From NCBI GenBank assembly GCA_022113835.1, contig JAILWY010000021.1, positions 3,968,001 through 4,032,000 on the forward strand: a stretch of 64,000 bases of DNA, given 5' to 3'. Positions within the stretch are counted from its first letter, which is position 1; every line of letters starts with the position of its first letter. The stretch is from Atopsyche davidsoni (lineage: Eukaryota > Arthropoda > Insecta > Trichoptera > Hydrobiosidae). This document shows positions 52,101 to 61,600 of the stretch, piece after piece. Position numbers and translations under genes: made by a program. The notes beneath the pieces were generated by a model. It was given only the letters and a program-made list of their open reading frames with translations, ran no database searches and was not told where the DNA came from.

Positions 52101-54335
52101 TTCCAATGCAGAAAATAAATATAATGAATACCAGGAAAAATCAGTAAGTTCATGTCACGTAAGATGATTTATATGCTCAATGTCATAAATATATCAATGC
52201 GTTTGTTTATTATTACTAGAACCAAAAATAAAACTTTTTTTAACATTAATTAGAATTTAATTGCTTGCCATAATGTACTATACTAAAAAGGCGTCGTCTG
52301 CCCTACGATACGTAGTGCTTGGTGTTTAGCGGTGTGCTTTCTCGCAAGGTCTGTGGCCACATTGTATGTAGGCATATTTCACTCCGAGGTGAATTTAAGT
52401 ACGAAACGCCAGAGAAGTTTGCGAACTCCAGCCTGGCTCATTTAGATTCAGGCTCGTATATTCCTTGTCGGGTAATACGCGAAGTGAATGGGGATTAAAA
52501 TAACTTGAGTATTGTTTAAGTTATTAGCCTTATCTCTGATCAATTCAATTTTGGTCTTAATTGCAATTATGCTGCATTTGTTTCTGGTTGCGCATCCATG
52601 TCAAGTGGAGATCTTCAAAAGCATCATTCGTAACGCTAATTCATAAAATTTACTATACAATTAATACATTTTAATTATTTACGAAGATTTTATTATTTTT
52701 ATTTATCTCGATTTATCAATATTTATATAAGTTTTACATTTATATCAAGAAATATTGGAAGGGTTCTCTGCTATCTTTCAATATTTTACGAAGCATATCT
52801 CTATTCCCTGAAGCTCCTATTTCTTGAGTTTCCGCGGAGGTTTTGAAGATAAAACTTCACCCGCGGCTGCTTTTTTCCGAAATACATTTTCCTATCTGAT
52901 TTATGGACTCTTTTGAAATAATATTTTTCGCTTGAAAATAGAATATCCTAGTTAATATTATGGAGATACACCCTCTCACTATCACTCAAACTGATTTATT
53001 TTATAATCTAAATATGCCTGCTAAATTTATTAGTTTAGTTTATTTATATGTAATTCTTTTGACAACACTCTTCCAAATAAGCGCCGCACACTTTAAATTG
53101 CCCCCACCCTTTATTAAATAAGATAGACATGTATTATTTTCATAAAAATATTTATGTCGAATTTTTTCAATAATTCTACAATAGTTAAAAATTTGTAGTA
53201 AATTCTGCCTATACTTCGTGATGATATTTTAAGTGAATTTTATTTTAACAATATGTAGGGTGTACGTCTTATTTATAATTCACGAATATATTTAACCTTA
53301 TGTTGTTTTTGTTTTGCATTTTAACATCTTTGTTATATACTCATATGTGTATTCATATAAATATATTTGCGTGCATATTAAACATGTATAACCCGTTATC
53401 TGCTTCTTTAATTCTTGTCTTGACTCAATGATTTTATTGTCAAACAACTTTTGTCTAACTCGCAAAATTAATTCTTAAATACAGCTATTCAATGAATTAT
53501 TATAAACCACCATTGATTAATGTTGCTTTTGTGAATCAATTATACTATTTAAAAATTAATGTGGTGTTTCTTGGTATGTTTATTATCTGTGTGTATAAAT
53601 AAGTTACGCGAGTATTTTAAAATGGAGCCGTCTAAACATAAGTACTAAATTAAGTGTAATGCTTTTTAAAGCGATAATTTATGTTTAAATGAAGTAAGGC
53701 GTGAATACATAAATTTTATGACATCATGAGCTAACTTTACCTAATAAAGATGTTTTATGCATTTAAATTGATTTTGAAAACTTATCTTACGTGATAACAG
53801 TTTTTGTATTTCAGAATATTTCCGAAAGTATATAACATTTACTATTATATTATTATTCTGTCAGATTCAATCCCTCTTGTGTGTGCTCTCATTAAAATCA
53901 ACTAGGCATTCGTTCTGAATATTTATATATAATAAATCAACTCGAACTGTTGTAACTCGAAAAGTTAAAAGAAGAAAGCTATTAACCCTATGTTGTTCAC
54001 CGTGGTTATTTTATTAAACCATTATCTACTTTTCTACAATAAAGCTTATTCAAATATTCCAATTTAGTACAAATTCTTTAATTGATCTTAATAAAAGTAT
54101 TAGTTAAAATATAAATGAAATAATAATTAAAACGTGCTTATACTAAATATTATTCATATTTTCAGCAAACGAACTTAAATTATTTTTGGTACTTAAATTT
54201 GTATCTTTGTCTGTTGTGTTGTTGTTATCGCTTTTCAATTTAGATCAAATTTATACTATTCAATATCTTTTATTCAATAGCGAAGTAGGTAGCGAGATGG
54301 GTAATATTTGGAAATGTTAAATAAAATCTACATAA
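49161..54335. other. AT-rich noncoding stretch with GC-richer patches
   Basis: Patches at 49680-50080, 50500-50850, 51100-51340, 52260-52480 and 52740-52900. Several frames on both strands stay open across the first and third, a sign of composition rather than coding. CACGTG at 49323, 49698 and 50137. Confidence 0.5.
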
Positions 54336-54480
54336 ACAATATGGCGCCTGTCTTTCCTCTCGGTTGTTTCAAATGGCGGCTCGCGATTGGTCGGCCGCCC
54401 GCAATGGTAATTTTATTTGACAAACAAATTTAAGCGGAGAATATTCCAAATGTGCTTCGGTCCTTCTCCGCCATTTGCAA
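54336..54480. promoter_or_regulatory. GC-richer island with inverted CAAATGGCGG motifs and a CCAAT box
   Basis: ATGGCGCC at 54341, CAAATGGCGG at 54370-54379 and its exact reverse complement CCGCCATTTG at 54468-54477 each carry the GCCAT core used by Pho/YY1. ATTGG (inverted CCAAT) at 54386-54390 sits in CGATTGGTCGG, a good NF-Y-like context. Core promoter or Polycomb-type element are the main options. No adjacent reading frame is convincing. Confidence 0.35.
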
Positions 54481-57400
54481 AGGACGATTTCATTCTTGCA
54501 TCTATACTTTAGGTGTATCAACATAACTCCACACAGAGTAGCATTTGTCTCCTTTTATGTTTAAATGTTATTCAAAATATAATAAATAAATAATTTTAAT
54601 ATATACATTAAATAAAATCAGTCAATACGATCGACCACATTATATTTATTACCATGACAAGTTTATTTAGAAGTACAGGGGACAGTTTTCATATTTCTCA
54701 TTAAACGATCAATTAGCAAATTTTTAATTTAAAAAATCAGTCAAGATTGAAGATTGAACCAAAGTTAAAATACAAATTTCTCTATGTTTAATTGTCTGGT
54801 TTATGAATGTTTATTTTATACTCGAGGAACTAATTGTATGAGTGATTATCATTGTGCTCATACTTTTTTAATGAATTTAATATTTGTGTTTATGTATTGT
54901 TTTACTGCATGTTAACTGCACGGGTGAAGTGATAAGTAGTTCATTTGAATTTATCATTTTCGACGTCAATTTTCTTCAATATCTAGTATTTTTAATCTAA
55001 TCAATTAAAAACGGAAATAAATATACATTTTGTTCAGCTGCAACATTGTTCTTGAAATACTCCATTTTTGTTGATTGGCCAACCAGCACGTCATACATGT
55101 ATTCTTTTAGTCATACTACAATATAATATAAAAAGGCTCGTTTCTTGTGTTTACTTTTATAAATTATTTCATGCTTAGCTTTACCAAAAACTAACTGTTA
55201 AATATGCAAATTTTTATTCGGTCAAAGGTTATCGTTTTTGCAACTAGGCCCGACAGGTATTTATCATTATTTTAGCTCCGTTTTAATGCCGTTAATACGT
55301 ACCTGTCTCCTGTTAGTGGGTAATTATTTCGGGCCAGGTGTACCGTTCATTTTTATTATTCTATTTTTGTGTATAAAGCGTGAAAATCAGGTACAAGGTC
55401 TTATTAACAAAGTATTATGTTTTATTAATAATTAACAACCTGTCATACATAATGGAGACGCAGTGGCTGCAAACCATTCGGTTTATTCATTGATACCATA
55501 ACCAGACTTTAAAGTATTTAAAAAAAAAACGATCACATTTAAAACACTTCACATTTGTGTGATTGATTTAAAATGAAGGTGAGAATGTTATTGAAATAAT
55601 TAATTCTTTCAATAACGACAAAACGATAGTAAATTTTAAGTAATCATATTGTATTTCAAGCCTCTGAAAGATTTCACTCTATTAAGGTAAAAATTAAAGC
55701 CATAAACTTGAAGCGGAGAAATTAAAAGATAAAATTAAGGCTTCAAATACCTTCCTGCCAAAGGTACCAATATACCTGCTTTCATCGTGTGATTTGTTGA
55801 AATGACTGGAATAAATTTTGTACTTTAATTAATTTAATATAAACGTTGGCTTAACAAGAGTTAAATTTATGTTAAAGTGATTTATAAATATAAAATTTAA
55901 ATATTTAATTAATATTCTTCTCTTTTTAATGAAAATCTATTTTTTATGCTTTTGAGAATTGATAAAACGATTTTTTTGTAATATATATTATATTTAAAGT
56001 ATTTTTTGGTCAATGCCTTCATTGCTGTAGGTCATGGAGTATGGTGATTGAATTTCTGGGTAGAAAAGTAATAATTAAAATAAACAAAGCCCCGCACAAT
56101 GGTGTATAAAAAGCAAGGTTGGCCGTCTCTTCCATAACACAATACCTTAATTAATTCACACCTACAGTTAAATGAACGAGTCTTATGTAATTAAACATGT
56201 TAATCTCTCGCCCCGTTACCTTATTGTAGAATGTATTCTTTAAAGGTTTTCTTTTGGCCTCGCGTAGAATTTACCGTCTATTGTGCTTCAATTTATCTCA
56301 AATTGAGATAACGGGTGGGGATACGATGGCTTCTACAATACCTCCGCAGTGCTCAGGTGTTCAGAATTCTTACTGAAGTTATGGTTTTGCATACAATGCA
56401 GAGTTTGTATAAGCCATGATGTTAATTAATATTGTCTAATGGCCCGTAAAGCCTCTGCCATACGCAGGGTAACCACATGGGATGAATTAAGTTTATTTAA
56501 TTTGAATTTAATTAATATTTTATTTTTCATACTTTTGATTTGAATATAACTTTATTTCATTAAATAACACATTTTCCATTTAATTACCAGGCGTTTACTT
56601 TCAGATAAGATAATATCAAATTCTTCTTCGTTTCTAAACATTTTATTATACAACCTAGTAATTTGAATCTCATGGATAAATATTAATGTAATTGAACAAT
56701 AATACATTTAAAGGCATTATCATTGAAAATAGTGTACATTTTTATACCAAATCATGGTTACCCTACTTGCGTATAATTTCACGTGTGGTATGATTCTCAT
56801 TGAGCAGAACGAGATTAATTTGCATTCTAAGCATTCGTTTTATTAAGTCAGATTGCATAATCGTATTTCTCCTTCTTTGCTTTTTTCATTAATGAGGTTT
56901 TAGTGTTCTTTGGGTAATTCTACATGTTAAGTAATTATATAACCAAAAAGAACCATTTGTTCTCAAATAAAAAAATACAAGCAGGAAATAGCAAATAATG
57001 AATTAATTCAGGTTTCGTGAATCATAGGTTAGTTATTATTAATATATTGTTCGGTGGACATGCGCATATTAAAAACAAATATTATTAATAAAAATTATAT
57101 CAGCTTTCAAAGCTGAATATTAAACACTTGATGATGATTTTCTTGTTTTAATTAGGATGGCAGTATTGATACGAATTTCTAGTGTTTACTTAGTGAATCC
57201 CTAAAATGCTTAAATATCTATATAACATCTTATAAATCAATCATGGTAATTCTCTTTATATAATTAATATTGTCGACAGAAAATACTTGGTGGAATTTCA
57301 TTTTTATATTTCATTAAATGAAAATTATTTTTGTGACTTTTTCCGCATTTTTATTTTGATTGTTTCGAACTAGTTTCGCCAACGTATCTTGTTTTTAACA

Positions 57401-58102
57401 AAAAAACGTAACATTTTTAACAAAAAAACTTCGAAACTAGTAAAATAAATCACAAAAATATTTTAAATTTATTTATGAATTACTCATAAACGTTTTGATA
57501 AGCTCTTAAAAGGATAAAGTTAATTAACCAACTCAGTTTGTAGCTTTGCTGCCTTATAAATTTACAAAAGCCCGAATTAAGTCATAATTGAATTTGATTG
57601 ATTTAAAATATGTTTTATTGTTATTATAAATCGTATACGAAACAGTTTCTAAAATTACGGATTACTTTTTTTAATATAATTTTTTTAATTTTTCAAATAA
57701 TTTCATAACAATCTTTTTTACTAACTATTGTAAAAACTCTATGTTATATACAGTACTGCATTTTTTACATTGCACTCAGGCACTTAAAAATTTAATTGAA
57801 AATGTTCTTGAAGCTTTCACTTATCCAAACAATGGAACTTTACCTCGACTATAATTTACTTTTTCACTTCTTGGGTTTTTTCCCATTTAATGTACGAGTA
57901 ACTCTGTAAAGATTTGTCATGCCTACGCGACTATAAATCATTATTTTACAATTTAAACAAAATCGTTTTATTCACGGACATGTCCCAAAAATATAAAAAG
58001 GAGAATTCAGGGAATGTTAATCTTTTAATTACTTAAAAAATTAAATATAAAGCTTAAAATTATTATAGTTTACGGATATCAATTTTTGAGTTTTATTCAG
58101 TA
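54481..58102. other. AT-rich noncoding stretch before the piggyBac element
   Basis: A GC-richer patch at 56080-56470 includes the palindrome ATCTCAAATTGAGAT at 56295-56309. CACGTG occurs at 56780. Otherwise nothing is recognised except the repeat at 57364-57441. Confidence 0.5.
57364..57441. repeat. inverted repeat enclosing a tandem 16-bp duplication
   Basis: ACTAGTTTCG at 57369-57378 is mirrored exactly by CGAAACTAGT at 57432-57441. Between them TTTTTAACAAAAAAAC occurs twice, at 57392-57407 and 57414-57429, with a 22-bp period. An outer pair, ATTTTTGTGA on the left and TCACAAAAAT on the right, is mirrored at unequal distance. It may be a small decayed MITE or a local rearrangement. It lies about 660 bp before the piggyBac insertion and outside it. 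Confidence 0.55.
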
Positions 58103-58106
58103 TTAA
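58103..58106. repeat. TTAA target-site duplication, left
   Basis: TTAA lies directly before the terminal CCC of the element. It matches the TTAA at 60115-60118, as expected for piggyBac insertion into a TTAA site. Confidence 0.93.
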
Positions 58107-58119
58107 CCCTTAAATGCAT
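58107..58119 (+). repeat. left 13-bp terminal inverted repeat of the piggyBac element
   Basis: The sequence CCCTTAAATGCAT is the exact reverse complement of 60102-60114. piggyBac-family repeats typically start CCC and are about 13 bp long. It contains the box TAAATGCAT, which recurs inside the element. Confidence 0.94.
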
Positions 58120-58221
58120 GACTTGTTCTGACCTCTTGAAAAAAATATATCTTGTAGACATGTACATTCTAATGCAGGGAGACATATATAGAAATAATAA
58201 AAAAAAATTTTTTTATACTAT

Positions 58222-58227
58222 TTTATT
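58222..58227 (-). terminator. poly(A) signal for the transposase
   Basis: AATAAA on the minus strand lies about 54 bp after the transposase stop codon and still inside the element. It is the first such hexamer downstream and is a reasonable polyadenylation signal. Confidence 0.5.
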
Positions 58228-58239
58228 AAAAAACCTTAT

Positions 58240-58272
58240 GTTGCAGATATACAACACCATGCATTTACTAGA
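58240..58272 (+). repeat. left subterminal inverted repeat of the piggyBac element
   Basis: This 33-bp stretch is the reverse complement of 59718-59750 with 28 of 33 positions matching. It lies about 130 bp inside the left terminus, just after the transposase stop codon. Counting two bases upstream, it contains ATGTTGCAG, 12 bases, then ATGCATTTA, the same arrangement and spacing as the right terminus. It is probably a second binding site for the transposase, by analogy with the internal repeats of the Trichoplusia ni piggyBac. Confidence 0.85.
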
Positions 58273-58280
58273 CATTATAA

Positions 58281-59453
58281 TTACATATGAAAATCTTTGA
58301 AACAATGCTTGGATTTAGTAAGGCAAAGGGCTACTCCACACTTCTCACACTTTGTTTGTTTGTATCCCTTCCACCTAGGCATTTTGCACCTTCTGCGAAC
58401 ACAGTCATCGGGCCAATGACCAACATTATCTGTCCTTATGTCCTTAGGTGGAACATGCTGAACAGGCCCTCGCCTTTTTTTGGCTTGAATTTCCATTTCA
58501 ACTCTGTTACTGGGCCTTCCTCGTTTGTTACAGAGTACAGCTGCATCATTGACTTTGGCTAACACTTCAGCTAGTTCCAGTCTATAGTGACACAAATTCA
58601 GAATTGATGATGAATCTTCATCTCTTTTCAAATCTTTATAAACAAGCCAAGAATTTATTACTGTCATGTCTAATAAGTGATAGAAGATACGTAGGTACCA
58701 CTTTCGACTTCTCATTTCTATGCGATACCTACCAATGAAGCTGTCCATGAGGTCCACTCCGCCCATATGGGCATTGTACTCCTTTATTATATGTGGGCAA
58801 GAAATCTTGACCCTAGTCTTATTCGCTTTGTCAAACCTTTCTATTTGGGAGACAGGTTCTGCTCCAACATATGTTGATAGGAAAGTGACAGCTTTATTAT
58901 CCCTCCAAGTTACAGCTGTCAAATCAACACCATCAAAGCTAGTCATTTGCTCTTCATAAGTTCCACGGGGAACAGATTTTTTCATCAGTGTTTTTTTGTC
59001 AGGTAGTTTGCAATTTACAAGTCTGTTGTACTGTACAGTGCCTAGACTGTAGATTCCTTGTTTGGCAAGATGGGTAACTAGTGGCACAGAGGTATAAAAG
59101 TTGTCAAAATATATAATATGATTTATATGCCTTGGGACACCTCTGGCTAGCCGGATAACAACATTTCCTACTGGCCCAAAATCTGGCTCATCTTGAAACC
59201 GCTCATTCTCTTGACCAGTGTATATCTCAAATTTGTGAGCATAGCCTTTTACATTGCACATTACATAGAATTTGAATCCCCACTTGTGTGGTTTATTTGG
59301 TAGATACTGTTTCATAAAGTGTGCTACCTTTGTAGCACACATCTGCTCATCAATTGATAGCCTTTGCTCCATAGGAACTGATGCAAAGTTTTCATTGAGA
59401 TGGCTAATTATGGGCCTTATCTTATGGAGTCTATCATGTTGCGGGTGTTTCAT
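58281..59453 (-). CDS. piggyBac transposase, catalytic core and C-terminal zinc-binding domain
   Basis: This 390-residue frame encodes the catalytic part of a piggyBac (DDE_Tnp_1_7, PGBD-like) transposase, a nuclear enzyme that excises the element and inserts it at TTAA. It enters the family alignment at the K-I-R-P stretch (residues 11-14). Catalytic aspartates are visible at D35 (SIDEQ), D117 (YFDNFYTS), and D234 with D237 (GGVDLMD). Their spacing is close to the D268, D346, D447 and D450 of T. ni piggyBac. A basic patch KKRR at 325-328 may help nuclear import. The C-terminus has C356, C369, C372, C377, H383, C384 and H389, a Cys-rich DNA-binding end. The first methionine lies inside the end of the upstream N-terminal frame and is probably not a natural start. 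A segment of perhaps 130 residues that normally precedes this part is absent. Activity is doubtful. Confidence 0.93.
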   Translation of the reverse strand: MKHPQHDRLHKIRPIISHLNENFASVPMEQRLSIDEQMCATKVAHFMKQYLPNKPHKWGFKFYVMCNVKGYAHKFEIYTGQENERFQDEPDFGPVGNVVIRLARGVPRHINHIIYFDNFYTSVPLVTHLAKQGIYSLGTVQYNRLVNCKLPDKKTLMKKSVPRGTYEEQMTSFDGVDLTAVTWRDNKAVTFLSTYVGAEPVSQIERFDKANKTRVKISCPHIIKEYNAHMGGVDLMDSFIGRYRIEMRSRKWYLRIFYHLLDMTVINSWLVYKDLKRDEDSSSILNLCHYRLELAEVLAKVNDAAVLCNKRGRPSNRVEMEIQAKKRRGPVQHVPPKDIRTDNVGHWPDDCVRRRCKMPRWKGYKQTKCEKCGVALCLTKSKHCFKDFHM

Positions 59454-59670
59454 TTATCAATGGTGGGTCTTCTGCCATGAGCGGATCATCACCACACTCA
59501 TCGTGTTCCTCCTCTACCAGACTCTCAAGATCGTGAAGTGAATCTTCTCGATTTTCATAAAAAACTTCATGGTCTTCTGCACTAGACTCCTCAAGATCAT
59601 CTTCAGACCTTTCTCCGTCGTCAATTTGGGCTAAATATTCTTCCATATCCTTTGAATTCATGGGTCGCAT
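59434..59670 (-). CDS. piggyBac transposase, acidic N-terminal segment (frame broken)
   Basis: From the ATG at 59670 this encodes 78 residues rich in Asp and Glu, with clusters such as DLEESSAEDHE and SLVEEEHDE. An acidic, probably disordered N-terminus is typical of piggyBac transposases. The start is chosen because ATG follows directly on a splice-acceptor-like run ending TTTTGCAG, and an in-frame TGA occurs in the predicted upstream exon. The frame ends in TGA at 59434, overlapping the first 20 bases of the catalytic frame, which reads in another phase. The junction between the two frames is where the first part of the dimerisation and DNA-binding domain should be. I infer an internal deletion that left the coding sequence out of frame. 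Confidence 0.82.
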   Translation of the reverse strand: MRPMNSKDMEEYLAQIDDGERSEDDLEESSAEDHEVFYENREDSLHDLESLVEEEHDECGDDPLMAEDPPLINETPAT

Positions 59671-59862
59671 CTGCAAAACAATAAAATATATCAGATCACA
59701 GATATGGGCATACTGTCTCTACTAAATGCATAGTGTTGTAGATTTACAACATCAAAATAGAAGCAATTTGTACAAAATCCAAAATGCTATTGTCCAAACC
59801 AATTACTGTACCGAAAAGAAGATGAATTATTACATAAAATAACAATTTTGGCACTTACTTAC
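59671..59862 (-). other. predicted 5'UTR intron of the piggyBac transposase transcript
   Basis: On the minus strand a strong donor, CGAAG then GTAAGTAAGTG, begins at 59862. An acceptor with a T-rich tract, TATTGTTTTGCAG, ends at 59671, immediately before the ATG at 59670. The 192-bp interval contains the right subterminal repeat. Splicing would join a 5' leader with an in-frame stop to the start codon, so the intron would be purely untranslated. This is predicted from splice consensus only. Confidence 0.65.
59718..59750 (-). repeat. right subterminal inverted repeat of the piggyBac element
   Basis: This pairs with 58240-58272, with five mismatches over 33 bp. It lies about 364 bp inside the right terminus and within the predicted 5'UTR intron of the transposase transcript. 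On the minus strand it reads ATGTTGTAA, 12 bases, then ATGCATTTA, so spacing is conserved and the first box differs at two positions. It also contains the near-palindrome GTTGTAGATTTACAAC. Confidence 0.84.
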
Positions 59863-60101
59863 CTTCGAAAATCAACTATTTACACCACAAAACACTATTC
59901 CAATTTTCACCTGCTACAAATTTCCGACAGTCAATGCTTTGTGAATGTCAAGCTGGCATTTGACAGACGCGAAAGAAAAAAAGGTGATGCCTCTCGATAA
60001 AAAATATTATCCTGATAGTAGTAATTCTATAACAGTAGGCGTTGCGCTCATATTGATGATTTGGGAGCCGTCTTAGTGGTATGTTGCAGTTTTACGTCAA
60101 G

Positions 60102-60114
60102 ATGCATTTAAGGG
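60102..60114 (-). repeat. right 13-bp terminal inverted repeat of the piggyBac element
   Basis: The sequence ATGCATTTAAGGG is the exact reverse complement of the left terminus. Twelve bases before it lies ATGTTGCAG (60081-60089), a pairing that is repeated at 58238-58267. Confidence 0.94.
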
Positions 60115-60118
60115 TTAA
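60115..60118. repeat. TTAA target-site duplication, right
   Basis: TTAA directly follows the terminal GGG of the element and matches the left copy at 58103-58106. Confidence 0.93.
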
Positions 60119-61379
60119 AGATGACACAAAAACATCATTACCATTTTTTTTTCGCAAATATTGAATGTTTTAAGCTCAATGAATGTTTATAATTTCTTTA
60201 AACAAATACGTAGGTAGATAGACACTCTGGTAGTGGTTGCAGTGGCAGTTGACTTTTTTAGTGACTTTAATGATGTATTTCTACACCATCATTTTTTATA
60301 AAAAAATATTTAGAGACATCAAAATAATTGCCAAAAAGTTAAACTTAACTTTGTTTGGCTTTAGATCTTTGTAAAATAGTATTTTTTAGATCTTAGCTAG
60401 TCACCATTGACCTGTTTCTGCTAGTAAAGGGTCCTTTTATTTCTGTGGATTTATTAAGATTTTTATATGATGTGATATCAGATTTTTATTCATTCTATTT
60501 ATTTTTCTCCTTATTGCCCATTCATTTCCCACCCTGAATTGAGCGGCCATTACCACATGGGGTGACTCCAGACTTCGCACCCCTAAAACAATAGAAGCAA
60601 GCAAATTGCCGGTTTGGGGGTAAGCAATACATGCTATGTGTTATATCTAAAATTTAACAAAATTGCGTTGTGGTTTATTTTCATACAAATATATGTTATT
60701 GTGAATGGTTAGTACATTTGTTTATAATGGCTTTAGGTTTAAAAAAAAACACGTGTATTCGTTAGTATTTAGACACTCATCTTATGCTTGTTAAGTGTGG
60801 TAATAGCGGTGTTTTTTCAGTATGTCTGATATATTATAGCTTTGAAAATAATTTAAGGAAGAATTTTTGAATTATTTAAGCATATTATATAACGGAGAAT
60901 ATAGATTTTTTTTAAAAACATCAAAAGTAACAAATATAAATGAACGATAATTACGCATCCTATGTGTAATTTTGGCGACGCTTGCTCATTATTCTTTGGA
61001 CTTAAAAACCCAAAATCGTAGAATAGTCGATCGTATTATGCTTAATGAGAAACCATAAATAATGAGATAGGTTCTGAGACGTCTCAAATATAGTTCTTAG
61101 TTATTTAAAATAAATGAAGGATGAAAACGTACAAAACCGTTATGGAGATGATGTCATCGACTAAATTATCAAAGAAATTTCGTTTACTTAGAAATATAAT
61201 TTTTCCACTTATAATTTTTCGACGAGTCAGGTAAGAGTGTCAGCTAAATAAATTGTGTTCCGGCCTTGCTGAAATTTAGAAATAATTTTCCAAGAGAGTA
61301 ATTAATATTTTACGAATTTCGCCTTCTATTAGAATTAATCTAATAATCTTTCCATCGCGACTTCCGAAGCGCCAGTCAA
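60119..61379. other. AT-rich noncoding stretch after the piggyBac element
   Basis: A short GC-richer patch at 60530-60600 contains GAGCGGCCATTACC with a GCCAT core. CACGTG at 60750. Nothing coding. Confidence 0.5.
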
Positions 61380-61600
61380 TACAAGACATTCGAGATTAAC
61401 ATCAGGCCAGCGGGGGCAGGGGAGGGGCCCTAATGAGGGGCGCGGGGCAATCACAGGCGGATATTAGGGGGAGTGCCACGCGGCGGCCATCTTGCAATCG
61501 GAAGCGGCCATTATCAATCAACTGTCAATATGACGCCCCGCTGGACACTGCACCGGCGGCGACAATCGTATTATGATAATGTAATAATGGAATCGATCCT
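61380..61600. promoter_or_regulatory. GC-rich island with G-runs, Pho/YY1-like and Exd/Hth-like sites
   Basis: Five runs of four or five G lie within 61412-61447. CAAGATGGCCGCC on the minus strand (61494-61482) closely matches the Pho/YY1 consensus, and a second GCCAT core is at 61507-61511. ATCAATCA at 61513-61520 (TGATTGAT on the other strand) fits Exd-Hox sites, and CTGTCA at 61522-61527 fits Homothorax/Meis. The close grouping suggests a developmental cis-regulatory element. This is inferred from motifs only. Confidence 0.4.

Larger units (their letters stand above)
58107..60114 (-). mobile_element. piggyBac-family DNA transposon, internally deleted copy
   Basis: This is a cut-and-paste DNA transposon of 2,008 bp. 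It begins CCCTTAAATGCAT and ends with the exact reverse complement, giving perfect 13-bp terminal inverted repeats, and it is flanked by TTAA on both sides, the hallmark target site of piggyBac. The only genes inside are the two transposase pieces on the minus strand. Autonomous relatives are usually about 2.4 kb with a transposase near 590 residues, so roughly 0.4 kb appears to be missing from the coding part. Perfect ends and a long open catalytic frame suggest recent insertion. Removing the element would leave a single TTAA, as piggyBac excision does. The insertion itself is very sure; loss of autonomy is inferred from the missing protein segment. Confidence 0.96.

Noticed and set aside
53992..54008. 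TTAACCCTATGTTGTTC, which resembles a second piggyBac-type terminus
   Set aside because: No matching inverted end followed by TTAA was found within a reasonable distance.
58287..59541. Four plus-strand frames within the transposase region
   Set aside because: They are antisense shadows of the transposase coding strand.
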